64,000 nucleotides of DNA from an uncultured Flavobacteriales bacterium (lineage in GTDB: Bacteria; Bacteroidota; Bacteroidia; Flavobacteriales_D; Crocinitomicaceae). Position numbers and translations under genes: made by a program. The notes below the pieces were generated by a model. The model did not search any database, was not told the origin of the DNA, and saw nothing but the letters and a program-made list of their open reading frames with translations. This document shows positions 1 through 8,862 of the stretch, one piece after another (within the stretch, counting starts at the first letter, position 1; each line of letters begins with the position of its first letter). The stretch spans positions 71,885 through 135,884 of the forward strand of contig CALEIK010000015.1 in assembly GCA_937876195.1 (NCBI GenBank), read 5' to 3'.

Positions 1-122
1 AGCAAAAAAGTACGCTCAAAAAAACTAATTTCATTCACTTTTCGTTTGGGCGTCTAAATTACAAATAATTCGAGGAATTGTGTTAAAAATTACATGAACG
101 GTAAGGAGAGCCTTTAAGACGG

Positions 123-229
123 AAAGACAATAAGATATTATGACCTTAAGACTCTAGGACTTGTTTTATTCTATAAACAAAGTTGAATTGAGTCTTAACA
201 TCCTAAAGTACTAATATCTTATAGTCTTT
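123..229. repeat. Intergenic inverted-repeat element, copy 1
   Basis: Outer arms 123-140 and 212-229 are complementary at 17 of 18 positions. Inner arms 146-154 (TTAAGACTC) and 190-198 (GAGTCTTAA) are perfectly complementary. The words AAGACT/AGTCTT recur, and AAGACTCTAGGACTT (148-162) matches 13 of 15 bases of the copy near 37432 read on the other strand. There is no coding potential. It lies in the 277-nt gene-free start of the window; positions 1-122 show nothing else I can name. Confidence 0.7.
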
Positions 230-263
230 TAAATAAAAAAATAAAACATTCCAATAGAAAAAT

Positions 264-271
264 TATCTTTG
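264..271 (+). promoter_or_regulatory. -7 box TATCTTTG ahead of the glycosyltransferase
   Basis: Exact match to the Bacteroidota -7 consensus TAnnTTTG. It ends 6 nt before the ATG at 278, so the transcript probably starts at or beside the start codon. No clear -33 TTTG was seen. Confidence 0.6.
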
Positions 272-277
272 CTTCCC

Positions 278-1009
278 ATGGATAAAACATTTAATACGCT
301 ATCGATTGTCATTCCTGCCTATAATGAGGCAAAAACGATTCATTTGATTTTGAATAAAATCAAAGCTGTAGAATTGGTTCAAGGCATTCAAAAAGAGTTG
401 ATTATTGTCAATGACGCATCTTCGGATGGCACGGACAAGGCAATAGAAACATATTTGGCAGCAAATCCCGAGTTGAATATTCGTTTATTCAACCAACCCG
501 TGAATATGGGGAAAGGGGCAGCATTGCACAAAGGAATTGAATTAGCGACAGGTGAATACTTGGTGATTCAAGATGCGGATTTGGAGTATGATCCAGATGA
601 GTACAACCGATTGTTGAAACCAATACTTGTAGGTCAAGCTGACGTTGTGTATGGTTCTCGTTTTATCGGTGGAAATCCGCACAGAATCTTGTTCTTTTGG
701 CATTCAATCGGGAATCGTTTTTTAACGCGTTTGTCGAATATGTTTACCAACCTCAATTTGACTGACATGGAGACATGTTATAAATTGATTGAGACGAAAA
801 CGGCGCAATCACTCAACCTCAAAGAAAATCGTTTTGGTTTTGAGCCAGAAATTACTGCGAAACTTTCCAGGGTACCAAAAATTCGTATTTATGAAGTTGG
901 AATTTCCTATTACGGTCGTACGTACGAAGAAGGGAAGAAGATTGGTTGGAAAGATGGATTTAGAGCGATCTTTTGTATTTTGAAGTACAATATTTTCAGC
1001 AAGAAGTAA
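278..1009 (+). CDS. Family 2 glycosyltransferase, dolichol-phosphate mannose synthase-like
   Basis: A 243-residue GT2 enzyme of the DPM1/polyprenyl-phosphate sugar transferase type, expected to move a sugar from a nucleotide donor to a lipid phosphate at the inner membrane face. It shows VIPAYNE near the N-terminus, the DASSDGT loop, and QDADLEYDP, whose DAD is the metal-binding DxD motif. Length and lack of C-terminal membrane helices fit the soluble DPM1-like class. A TTG three codons upstream (269) is in frame, but the ATG at 278 is preferred because a consensus -7 box (264-271) covers that TTG. The acceptor and sugar cannot be read from sequence. The gene stands alone and converges on the FabH-like gene. 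Confidence 0.9.
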   Translation: MDKTFNTLSIVIPAYNEAKTIHLILNKIKAVELVQGIQKELIIVNDASSDGTDKAIETYLAANPELNIRLFNQPVNMGKGAALHKGIELATGEYLVIQDADLEYDPDEYNRLLKPILVGQADVVYGSRFIGGNPHRILFFWHSIGNRFLTRLSNMFTNLNLTDMETCYKLIETKTAQSLNLKENRFGFEPEITAKLSRVPKIRIYEVGISYYGRTYEEGKKIGWKDGFRAIFCILKYNIFSKK

Positions 1010-1048
1010 TTCTTGGATTCATCGCTGAAGCGTATCTTTATTTCCAGC

Positions 1049-2119
1049 TTACATCCGATAAACAATACAATTGATATTCATTCCTGCTCCAACAGAAGCT
1101 AAAAGAATGTGATTTCCTTTGTTGAGCTTGTGTTTCGGAAGTTGATCTTTCACGATCATATCGTATAATGTTGGAACTGTTGCGACAGAACTGTTTCCCA
1201 AACGTTCAATAATCATCGGCATAATATCCTCGGGTATCTCTTTGATGCCACAAGCACGGTAGAGACGATTTACTATGGCCGCATCCATTTTCTCATTGGC
1301 TTGATGGATAAGAATCTTATCAATTTCGGATAAATCCATTTCTATTTTATCAAGGCAATATTTCATTGCCTTTGGAACTTCTGTCAACGAGTATTGATAG
1401 ATTTTATGTCCCTTCATTTTAATGTATTTGGTGACATCGCTACCGAAACGATTAAAACTCTCTCCGATACTTAAGAAATCCTTTTCTTCATTTGTATGAG
1501 AAACAGTTGCATGGGAAAGAATACCACGTTTAGTATCTTCTTCCTTCGCTTCAAGTATCGTAGCCCCTGCGCCGTCTGCAAAGATCATGGTGTCTCTATC
1601 GAATGGATCGACAACCCTAGAAAGTACTTCTGCTCCAATAATTAGACAGGTTTTAATCTCTCCACATTGCATAAACATGTGTGCTTGAATCATGCCTTGC
1701 ACCCATCCTGGACACCCAAAAATGACATCGTATGGAACGCAAAAAGGATTTTTAATCCCCAATTGGTGCTTCACGCGAGATGCAATGCTAGGTACAATGT
1801 CTGTTTGATTCGATCCTTTGATTACATCGCCAAAATTGTGCGCAACAATAATCATATCAATGGTCTCTGGATCTATCTTTGCATCTTCTATCGCTCTTTC
1901 AGCGGCAATAAATGCAATTTGGGAGCATGACTGGTCATCCTTTACATAGCGACGTGCAGAAATCCCAGTAATTTCCTTGAATTTATCGATTACTCGGGCA
2001 TTACTATCTTGGATGCGACGTCCATCGTCGAAACAAAATGGATTTTCGTTGAAACTCATGTTTTCAACTTCAATTTCAGGTACGTAGGAACCTGATCCCG
2101 TTATAATCGTATTGAGCAT
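1049..2119 (-). CDS. FabH-like 3-oxoacyl-ACP synthase III
   Basis: A 356-residue thiolase-fold condensing enzyme of the KAS III family, which joins an acyl-CoA primer to malonyl-ACP or a related extender. The catalytic triad is visible: Cys136 in VIFGCPGW, His272 in IHQANEK and Asn309 in LGNSSVATVP. FADGAGATIL and a GxG-rich C-terminus also fit. It is somewhat longer than housekeeping FabH (about 320-330), as in the second KAS III copies common in Bacteroidota, so it may serve a special lipid or pigment pathway rather than bulk initiation. No fatty-acid genes sit beside it. A -7 box at 2143-2150 supports the ATG at 2119. Confidence 0.88.
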   Translation of the reverse strand: MLNTIITGSGSYVPEIEVENMSFNENPFCFDDGRRIQDSNARVIDKFKEITGISARRYVKDDQSCSQIAFIAAERAIEDAKIDPETIDMIIVAHNFGDVIKGSNQTDIVPSIASRVKHQLGIKNPFCVPYDVIFGCPGWVQGMIQAHMFMQCGEIKTCLIIGAEVLSRVVDPFDRDTMIFADGAGATILEAKEEDTKRGILSHATVSHTNEEKDFLSIGESFNRFGSDVTKYIKMKGHKIYQYSLTEVPKAMKYCLDKIEMDLSEIDKILIHQANEKMDAAIVNRLYRACGIKEIPEDIMPMIIERLGNSSVATVPTLYDMIVKDQLPKHKLNKGNHILLASVGAGMNINCIVYRM

Positions 2120-2142
2120 ATTTTATCGTTTTAGTTCCAGTG

Positions 2143-2150
2143 CAAAATTA
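2143..2150 (-). promoter_or_regulatory. -7 box TAATTTTG for the FabH-like gene
   Basis: On the minus strand this reads TAATTTTG, an exact TAnnTTTG match, with 23 nt between box and ATG. It predicts a leader of about 17 nt. Confidence 0.55.
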
Positions 2151-2280
2151 AAATGTCTATAGCAACGATATGCTTTTTGATACTGGAAAAAAGTCCTCTA
2201 TTCTTGAGAGGCTAAATGTAATTGTGTGATTTCATGTTTACAAAATGGCAATGTCTAACGTATGTTTCATTTATTGCCAA

Positions 2281-2361
2281 ATGCTCATTTAACTAAAGAT
2301 AGTTCTTTTTCGGTCGATGAGCATATAATTTTAGGGTTCTTTAACTTCATTTTAGTTAAAG
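2281..2361. repeat. Overlapping inverted repeats in the yidC-fabH intergenic region
   Basis: In the 285-nt gap (2120-2404), TTTAACTAAA (2288-2297) is perfectly complementary to TTTAGTTAAA (2351-2360). ATGCTCAT (2281-2288) pairs with ATGAGCAT (2317-2324). CTTTAAC (2339-2345) pairs with GTTAAAG (2355-2361). The first and third pairings share the 2351-2361 arm and exclude each other. The region lies downstream of yidC and upstream of the FabH-like promoter. Confidence 0.45.
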
Positions 2362-2375
2362 ACCTAGTATTTCAA

Positions 2376-2399
2376 CGCGTAGAAATCCAATTCTACGCG
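2376..2399 (-). terminator. Hairpin just after yidC
   Basis: Perfect 9-bp stem CGCGTAGAA / TTCTACGCG with a 6-nt loop, starting 6 nt beyond the yidC stop codon. The following U-run on the minus strand is poor, so it is either a weak intrinsic terminator or a 3'-end stabilising hairpin. Confidence 0.5.
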
Positions 2400-2404
2400 G
2401 TAAA

Positions 2405-4312
2405 CTACTTCTTTTTCTTATTCTTCAACTGCTCTTGCTGTGCTTTTTGCATTTGCTCTAAGCGCTCCTGAAATTTCGACTTGCCTTTCTTTTTCGGTGA
2501 GGCAGCTGCAGCAGCTTTTCTGTTCGCCATTTTCAGTTTCAACTTTTCTTCATCTACAAAGAAATACTTGATCATCAACATGATTAAAATTGAAAGCAAG
2601 GTTGAAATGAAATAGTAATAACTCAATCCTGAAGAGTAATTATTGAAGAAGAAAATCATCAGAATCGGGAAGAAGTACATGATTACTTTCATGTTCGGCA
2701 TTCCTGGTTGCTGCGGTGTCTGCATGTTTCCGCTGTTGATAAACGTATACACCAACGTTGTACCAGCCATCAATAGTGTGAACAAACTGATGTGATCTCC
2801 GTACATCCAGATGTTGAATCCGAAGTCATAAATAGAGTCATACGACGATAAATCCTCTGCCCACAAAAATGATTCTTGTCGCAGCGAGAACGTCGATGGG
2901 AAGAACCTAAACACGGCCAATAGTATCGGCATTTGAATCAGCATAGGGACACAACCAGACAGGGGACTGGCACCAGACTCCTTGTAGAGTGACATGGTTT
3001 CCATTTGCTTTTTCATAGCATCTTCCTTGTTCGGGTATTTTTGTGTAATCTCCTCAATTTCAGGTTTTAGAATACGCATCTTTGCAGATGAAACATACAT
3101 TTTCCACTGGATAGGCATTAATGCGAACTTGATGATGAACGTCAACAACAGAATAGCGATTCCAATGCTCATTCCTGTAGAACCTAATACCTCAAACATC
3201 GGTTGAACGGCATAAATATTAATCCATCGGAACAATCCCCAGCCGTAGTTCAAAACATCTTCGTATCCAGCGTTATAGGATTCTAATACTGAATCGTCGT
3301 TGGGTCCAAAAAACCAATTCATGTGCACCGATGCATTGTCAACACTTTTTAAGTTCAAATTCAATGAAGTCGAAAAATCTTTCAAATGCGTCCAGTCTTT
3401 TTCTTCATTGGCATCGTACGTATCAATCTTAAACGCGCTTCCTTTTTTCGCAAATGCTGTTTCTGATTTTAGAAATGAAGAGAAATAGCCTTGTTTGAAA
3501 TTGACCCATTCAATTTTGTCTTCTGCTTCTTCTTCATCGTCTCCCATCTCGCTCAACCACGAAAATCCTTCGTTTTGGTATTTGTAGCAAACGGTTGAAA
3601 CTCTTCGTTGCTCACTGAAAAGTCGCTCTGTTTTGCGCATGGAAGCTTCCCAGTTGAAAACAATATTTTGTGGAGTCACTTTTCCTGAAAAACCACGCAA
3701 ATTGATGCTGTAATCGATATCGTAGGCATCTTTGTTGAAATGGTACACAAATTCGACCACTTGGTTTCCTTCCTTTTTGAGTTGAAAAACAATTTTGTCG
3801 TTTGTTTTAGTTTTAACAGTAAATATTTCCTTCGAAGTATTCAATTCCTTACCATCCATTGGAATGATTAGGTGATTTGTCGCATCTCCTTTGTGAAATA
3901 GCACCAATGGATTGATTTTATCATCATTCTTCGCGAAATCATGGTAGGTCTCAAATTCCTTCAAACGAACTGAAGCAATCTGTCCACCTTTTGTATCAAA
4001 GTCAACAATCAATTTTTCGTTCTCCATGCGAATGATTTGACCATTCACGGGTGTTTTTACTGCTACAGTCTCTTTTGGAGCAGTTGTGGTATCTACAGTT
4101 TCACTTTCAATTTCTGAAGTGTCCTTTACTTCGACTTCCGCTTTATTGTCTTCGTTGGTAGCCTCTTTTTTGTTTTCAAGTTTACGTTGTTCTGTTAACT
4201 CTTCTTTGGCTTTTTGCTCCTTTAATTCTTCTTCAGATGGTTGATTGAAAATAGTAAACACTGAAAGTATTACTCCTATTATTACTAATCCGACAACGGT
4301 ATTTTTATCCAT
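2405..4312 (-). CDS. yidC: Membrane protein insertase YidC
   Basis: A 635-residue YidC/Oxa1 insertase that inserts and folds inner-membrane proteins alone or with SecYEG. It has the Gram-negative layout: an N-terminal membrane helix (about residues 5-24), a Glu/Lys/Thr-rich linker (about 27-85), a large periplasmic beta domain (about 90-350), then the conserved helical core with GWGLFRWINIY and SPLSGCVPMLIQMPILLA. The tail is very basic (ending KNKKKK), as is usual in Bacteroidota, and probably contacts the ribosome. It lies 30 nt downstream of pyrG on the same strand, so the two are probably cotranscribed. Confidence 0.97.
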   Translation of the reverse strand: MDKNTVVGLVIIGVILSVFTIFNQPSEEELKEQKAKEELTEQRKLENKKEATNEDNKAEVEVKDTSEIESETVDTTTAPKETVAVKTPVNGQIIRMENEKLIVDFDTKGGQIASVRLKEFETYHDFAKNDDKINPLVLFHKGDATNHLIIPMDGKELNTSKEIFTVKTKTNDKIVFQLKKEGNQVVEFVYHFNKDAYDIDYSINLRGFSGKVTPQNIVFNWEASMRKTERLFSEQRRVSTVCYKYQNEGFSWLSEMGDDEEEAEDKIEWVNFKQGYFSSFLKSETAFAKKGSAFKIDTYDANEEKDWTHLKDFSTSLNLNLKSVDNASVHMNWFFGPNDDSVLESYNAGYEDVLNYGWGLFRWINIYAVQPMFEVLGSTGMSIGIAILLLTFIIKFALMPIQWKMYVSSAKMRILKPEIEEITQKYPNKEDAMKKQMETMSLYKESGASPLSGCVPMLIQMPILLAVFRFFPSTFSLRQESFLWAEDLSSYDSIYDFGFNIWMYGDHISLFTLLMAGTTLVYTFINSGNMQTPQQPGMPNMKVIMYFFPILMIFFFNNYSSGLSYYYFISTLLSILIMLMIKYFFVDEEKLKLKMANRKAAAAASPKKKGKSKFQERLEQMQKAQQEQLKNKKKK

Positions 4313-4342
4313 GCTGTTTTATTTAATGCTTCTAATGCTAAA

Positions 4343-5959
4343 TTATTTTGAGTTACTTTTTTCCAGAGATGCTGCAATAAAAGCAACAAATAGTGGATGA
4401 GGAACTGCAACTGTACTTTTGTATTCGGGGTGGAATTGAACTCCTACGAACCATGGGTGGTTTTCAATCTCTACGACTTCCACCAAACCTGTTTCAGGGT
4501 TTTTACCAGTGGCTTTCATACCGTTTGCTTCAAATTCTGCCAAATACTCATTATTAAATTCATAACGGTGTCTATGGCGTTCTGAAACTTTATCGGTATT
4601 GTAGGCTCTGTATATATTTGAATTTGGTGAAAGTTGACATTTGTATGCTCCCAAACGCATCGTACCGCCAAGGTTTGAAATATTCTTTTGCTCACTCATC
4701 ATATCGATGACAGGGAACTTACAATTTTCTGAAATTTCCGTGGTGTGTGCTTCTTCTTTTCCTAATACGTTACGCGCGTATTCGATGACTGCGCATTGCA
4801 TTCCTAGACAAATTCCGAAAAAGGGAATGTTATTTTCACGTGCAAATTTTACAGTTTCAATTTTACCTGAAATTCCTCGAGAACCAAATCCTGGAGCAAC
4901 GAGCAAGCCGCATAATCCACTCAATTCGTCCTTCACATTGGCTGGCGTGATTTTTTCAGAATGAATCCATTTCACATTGACTTTCACATTGTTGGCTACT
5001 CCTGCGTGAATGATAGACTCACTGATAGATTTGTACGAATCTTTCAATTCAACATATTTACCAATCAATCCAATATTGATTTCCGATTCTGGGTTTTTTA
5101 AACGTAACAAAAAGTCCTTCCAATTGTCCAAATTAGGAACTGACTTTGTTGGAAGGCTTAATTTTTCAAGTACAACCTTATCGAGTTCTTCTGTTTGCAT
5201 AAGCAATGGAACGTCGTAGATAGATTCAGCATCACGTGACTCAATCACGGCATTCATATTCACGTTGCAGAATTTTGCAATTTTTCTGCGCAGGGTTAAA
5301 TCTAGTTCATGCTCTGTTCTACAGCATAAAATGTCTGGTTGAACTCCCAATTCCAACAATTGCTTTACCGAGTGTTGCGTTGGTTTCGTTTTTAATTCCC
5401 CAGCAGCGGCAAGGTAAGGCACGAGTGTTAAGTGAATGACCAAACAGTCGTTTTCAAACTCCCATTTCATTTGTCGCACCGCCTCTACGTATGGCAAGGA
5501 TTCAATATCACCAACAGTTCCACCAATCTCAGTGATCACAATGTCATAATCTCCACTTTTTCCGAGAATTTGAATGCGTTCCTTGATTTCATCTGTAATA
5601 TGAGGAATAACTTGAACCGTTTTCCCTAAATACTCGCCACGTCTTTCCTTGTTGATTACCGATTGATAAATTCTACCTGTCGTTACGTTATTTGCCTGAG
5701 AAGTCGGTACATTTAAAAACCTTTCGTAATGTCCTAAGTCCAAGTCTGTTTCTGCACCGTCATCTGTGACGAAGCATTCTCCGTGCTCGTATGGGTTGAG
5801 TGTTCCTGGGTCAATGTTGATGTAAGGGTCTAATTTCTGGATAGTTGCAGAATAACCTCTGGCCTGTAATAACTTCGCCAAAGAGGCGGAAATAATTCCT
5901 TTTCCCAGAGACGATGTTACCCCTCCAGTTACGAATACATATTTTGTAGAATTTGACAT
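4343..5959 (-). CDS. pyrG: CTP synthase
   Basis: A 538-residue enzyme making CTP from UTP, ATP and glutamine. The N-terminal amidoligase half has GGVTSSLGKGIISAS (P-loop) and the signature DPYINIDPGTLNPYEHGECF. The C-terminal class I glutamine amidotransferase half carries the nucleophile elbow GICLGMQC (Cys) and the HPEYKS His-Glu pair. Length is typical and no key residue is missing. It is the first gene of a probable pyrG-yidC operon, with a consensus promoter box at 5986-5993. Confidence 0.98.
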   Translation of the reverse strand: MSNSTKYVFVTGGVTSSLGKGIISASLAKLLQARGYSATIQKLDPYINIDPGTLNPYEHGECFVTDDGAETDLDLGHYERFLNVPTSQANNVTTGRIYQSVINKERRGEYLGKTVQVIPHITDEIKERIQILGKSGDYDIVITEIGGTVGDIESLPYVEAVRQMKWEFENDCLVIHLTLVPYLAAAGELKTKPTQHSVKQLLELGVQPDILCCRTEHELDLTLRRKIAKFCNVNMNAVIESRDAESIYDVPLLMQTEELDKVVLEKLSLPTKSVPNLDNWKDFLLRLKNPESEINIGLIGKYVELKDSYKSISESIIHAGVANNVKVNVKWIHSEKITPANVKDELSGLCGLLVAPGFGSRGISGKIETVKFARENNIPFFGICLGMQCAVIEYARNVLGKEEAHTTEISENCKFPVIDMMSEQKNISNLGGTMRLGAYKCQLSPNSNIYRAYNTDKVSERHRHRYEFNNEYLAEFEANGMKATGKNPETGLVEVVEIENHPWFVGVQFHPEYKSTVAVPHPLFVAFIAASLEKSNSK

Positions 5960-5985
5960 AACGATAGAATTGTAACTTCGGGAGG

Positions 5986-5993
5986 CAAAGTTA
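5986..5993 (-). promoter_or_regulatory. -7 box TAACTTTG for pyrG-yidC
   Basis: Exact TAnnTTTG on the minus strand, 26 nt before the pyrG ATG. It predicts a 5' leader of roughly 20 nt for the pyrG-yidC transcript. Confidence 0.6.
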
Positions 5994-6068
5994 CAAGATT
6001 CATCATATCTACGCCCTAAAAAAATCGTTTATTTTTACAGGAGAAATTAACAATCTAGCAGATAAGGT

Positions 6069-6974
6069 TTAATTCGACCAGTTTTCGTTGATTCCAAATT
6101 GTGTGTAAAAGACGGAAGGTCGGACTTCTTCCTTCTTGAAGGTTGCAAAGCCGAATTTATCTAGTCGTGGGTAGTGACAGCTGTTTCGGGCAATCCCCTT
6201 TGGTAAAAAAATCAAATCATGAACGAGTCTGTTTTGAATGGCATGGCGAAAGTGTTCGCTGTCGATACCTAGTCTCAAATGTGCATTTTGTTGATAGGGT
6301 AGGTTGTATACGAAAGAAACATAACCGTTTCCGTGACTGGTTTTCCCGTAGGGCAAATTATCAATGATCTTATATCCATTGGCCATTTTTCCGTGATTCT
6401 CTCGGATGCGTTTTCCATTTCTTGTCTCACCTGTCCAAATGGCAATTCCAGTGCCTAGTTTAAAACTTGAATCCCGGTAAGACAAATAAAAATGTCCTGT
6501 ACGGTAACGGTCATCTGCATTGCCAGCAAATACATCGTTTTCATGGTAGAAAGTAAAATTCTTGACATGAATTGCAAAACCTCCAGATCGTTGTGAGGTT
6601 CCAACATTGTCAAAATACCAAATGTAATTGTAGCCCAATCCGAAGTTGTAGTTGGTTTGATGATTCAACCCGTCGAATTGAAAATCTACTGGCATTTGCT
6701 TTTTACCGCCTAACAATACTAGTCCAACATGGTTTCTTGATTCCCAGAAGTTAGTGCGACCGCCATATCCCTTGCCATAAAAATAGATGGTTGATCCCGC
6801 ATTGACCTGAAAAAAATAATCTGTGTAATAGACTCCAGCATTAATCCCCATGGCATTGATGTGCGAACCAAAGTTGGCGGTCAGTCCAATAGTGACACCT
6901 GTATGATCCCTCAAATAGTTCTGTCCTTCTGCAAGAAAAGGCAACAAAAGAAGAAGAAACAACAGTTTTTTCAT
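6069..6974 (-). CDS. Exported protein resembling polymorphic toxin type 23 proteins
   Basis: A 301-residue protein starting MKKLLFLLLLLPFLAEGQ, a clear signal peptide; the in-frame codons upstream of 6974 would spoil it. The body has alternating aromatic and Gly-rich stretches with GYNYIWYFDNVGTSQRSGG, FYHENDVF and DRYRTGHFYLSY. From memory these match Bacteroidota proteins annotated with the polymorphic toxin type 23 domain (PF15528). Many of those are single-domain secreted or outer-membrane-like proteins, so a toxin role is not established. No RHS or other delivery domain and no immunity gene is evident. It is divergent from the LytS-like kinase gene, with 116 nt between the starts. Confidence 0.5.
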   Translation of the reverse strand: MKKLLFLLLLLPFLAEGQNYLRDHTGVTIGLTANFGSHINAMGINAGVYYTDYFFQVNAGSTIYFYGKGYGGRTNFWESRNHVGLVLLGGKKQMPVDFQFDGLNHQTNYNFGLGYNYIWYFDNVGTSQRSGGFAIHVKNFTFYHENDVFAGNADDRYRTGHFYLSYRDSSFKLGTGIAIWTGETRNGKRIRENHGKMANGYKIIDNLPYGKTSHGNGYVSFVYNLPYQQNAHLRLGIDSEHFRHAIQNRLVHDLIFLPKGIARNSCHYPRLDKFGFATFKKEEVRPSVFYTQFGINENWSN

Positions 6975-7076
6975 GATTGCAAAATAAGTCAAAAACCATT
7001 CCAAATGATAATACAAGGGTAAGTATTAAAAAATACCCAGTCATCCTTTTTAGCGGACAACATTTAGAAATAGTAG

Positions 7077-7084
7077 TAAATTTG
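7077..7084 (+). promoter_or_regulatory. -7 box TAAATTTG for the LytS/LytTR operon
   Basis: Exact TAnnTTTG, ending 6 nt before the ATG at 7091. It decides the kinase start: in-frame codons back to 6977 lie upstream of the promoter and would not be transcribed. Confidence 0.6.
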
Positions 7085-7090
7085 AATCGT

Positions 7091-8122
7091 ATGATGACAA
7101 AACGCTTTTATTGGTTAGCACAGTTCATTGGTTGGACTGCATATTGTGGTTTGTTGACCTTGTCGGTGTACACAAACAATCCTGCGCATGTCGACCTTGC
7201 GTTCCTCTTTAATATTGTGGTAATTATCGTTGCAGGAATTTCAGTCACACACTTGCAACGGTGGGTCTTCATAAAGCTAGGCTGGTTATCCATGAAATTA
7301 CCAAGACTGATTCCACGCTTGCTTATTTCTTCATTTTTCTTTTCGATTCTCATCTCTATTATTGACTTGCTTACGGATCATTTATCGGCCGTGTATAGCG
7401 TTAAGAACAATCCGCTGGATCTTTCCGATGTGGTTGTCAACGTATTCTCTGCCTTGTTTTTGGTGCTTTTTTGGAATGCTATCTATTTTACGTTTCATTT
7501 CTTTCAACAATCAAGAAATCAGGAGATTTCAAACCTTGAATTGACGGCCAGTAATCGTGAAAGTGAGCTAAAAAACCTGCGGTCTCAATTGAATCCACAT
7601 TTTTTATTCAATTCGCTGAATAGTATTCGCGCGTTGATTACTGTTGAGCCAGAGAAAGCTAAAATATCAATTACTACACTCTCTAATCTGTTGCGTCAAT
7701 CGTTGATGTTGGGCAAGGAGAATTTGGTTTCGTTGGAAAGTGAGTTGAATTTGGCAAAGAGTTATTTGGAACTAGAGAAAATACGCTTTGAAGAACGTTT
7801 AAAGGTTGAGTGGGAATTATCGCCTGACCTTGCGTCATTTGAGATTCCACCATTTACATTACAAATGATGGTGGAAAATGCGATTAAACACGGTATTTCA
7901 AATCTGAGAGAAGGGGGAGTTGTGCGCATTATCGTAGAAGAAAACGATGATTTTGTGCAAGTCGAGGTGATTAATACAGGAAGTTTAGAATCAGTAGTTG
8001 ATTTGGGCGTAGGCATAGAAAATATTAAACAACGATTGGCCCTGCAGTATGGACAAGGGGCTGAATTCACGTTGACGGAAAAACAAGGGTTTGTCCATGC
8101 AATCATGAAATTTTCGAAATGA
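7091..8122 (+). CDS. LytS/YehU-type sensor histidine kinase
   Basis: A 343-residue membrane sensor kinase. Four hydrophobic segments (about residues 10-28, 37-55, 75-95, 115-137) are followed by a coiled-coil linker and the His_kinase domain of the LytS/YpdA class. The phospho-acceptor is His170 in QLNPHFLFNSLNSIR, and the ATP-binding N-box is MVENAIKHGI. There is no periplasmic domain of note, so it probably senses something within the membrane. The stop overlaps the start of the LytTR regulator by 4 nt (ATGA), so the pair is translationally coupled. Confidence 0.92.
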   Translation: MMTKRFYWLAQFIGWTAYCGLLTLSVYTNNPAHVDLAFLFNIVVIIVAGISVTHLQRWVFIKLGWLSMKLPRLIPRLLISSFFFSILISIIDLLTDHLSAVYSVKNNPLDLSDVVVNVFSALFLVLFWNAIYFTFHFFQQSRNQEISNLELTASNRESELKNLRSQLNPHFLFNSLNSIRALITVEPEKAKISITTLSNLLRQSLMLGKENLVSLESELNLAKSYLELEKIRFEERLKVEWELSPDLASFEIPPFTLQMMVENAIKHGISNLREGGVVRIIVEENDDFVQVEVINTGSLESVVDLGVGIENIKQRLALQYGQGAEFTLTEKQGFVHAIMKFSK

Positions 8123-8862
8123 AAGTCTATAAAACAATTATCATTGACGACGAACGCTTAGCGCGTGAAGAATTAAAATCCATCCTTTCTAACTATGATC
8201 AGATCGATGTTATTGACGAGGCAAAGAATGGGGAAGAGGGGATAGAAAGAATCAAAGAACTCGAACCCGATTTGATTTTTCTTGACATTTCTATGCCAGG
8301 AATGACGGGTTTTGAAATGCTGAAGCAACTCGAAATCATTCCAAGAGTAATTTTTATTACTGCTTACGATGAGTTCGCTCTAAAAGCATTTGAAGTCAAC
8401 GCGTTGGATTATATCTTGAAACCGATTGACACCAATCGTCTCGAAGAAGCATTGGAAAAATTGAAACGTTCTGATGAGCAAGAGTTTGAATCTGTCAACA
8501 AATTTGTGAAGGACGAGAACAAAAAACTGGGATTACAGGACAAGGTGTTCATCAAGGACGGGGAGAAGTGCTATTTTGTGCAACTTTCCGAAGTACGCAT
8601 GTTAGAATCCGATGGAAACTACGTAAAAGTCTACTTCAACAACAGTCGTCCATTGATTTTACGTTCGTTGAACAGTTTTGAAGAGCGTTTGGATCCCGAA
8701 TTCTTTTTTAGAGCCAATCGGAAATTCATCATCAATTTGAATTGGGTGGTAGGCATTGAAAATTGGTTCAACGGTGGACTCCAAGTGGAATTGAAAACGG
8801 GGGATAAAATTGAAATTTCCCGCAGGCAAGCCATTCGTTTCCGAGAAGTATTTGCGATTTAG
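8119..8862 (+). CDS. LytTR-family response regulator
   Basis: A 247-residue partner of the preceding kinase. The receiver domain (about 1-120) has the acidic pair IIDDER, phospho-acceptor Asp56 in FLDISMPG, the Thr of ITAYDEFA and the Lys of ILKPID. The LytTR DNA-binding domain (about 145-247) includes MLESDGNYVKVY and FFRANRKFIINLNWV. Such pairs in Bacteroidota often control envelope or surface proteins; the divergent exported gene at 6069-6974 is a possible target, which is inference only. The 3' end overlaps the convergent S1-domain gene by 4 nt. Confidence 0.93.
   Translation: MKVYKTIIIDDERLAREELKSILSNYDQIDVIDEAKNGEEGIERIKELEPDLIFLDISMPGMTGFEMLKQLEIIPRVIFITAYDEFALKAFEVNALDYILKPIDTNRLEEALEKLKRSDEQEFESVNKFVKDENKKLGLQDKVFIKDGEKCYFVQLSEVRMLESDGNYVKVYFNNSRPLILRSLNSFEERLDPEFFFRANRKFIINLNWVVGIENWFNGGLQVELKTGDKIEISRRQAIRFREVFAI

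Noticed and set aside
6977..7090. Earlier in-frame start of the LytS-like kinase
   Set aside because: It precedes the -7 box at 7077-7084 and adds a non-conserved polar N-terminus before the first membrane helix.
8859..8862. Convergent 4-nt overlap as a sign of a frameshift
   Set aside because: Both proteins are full length for their families, so the overlap is ordinary compact packing.
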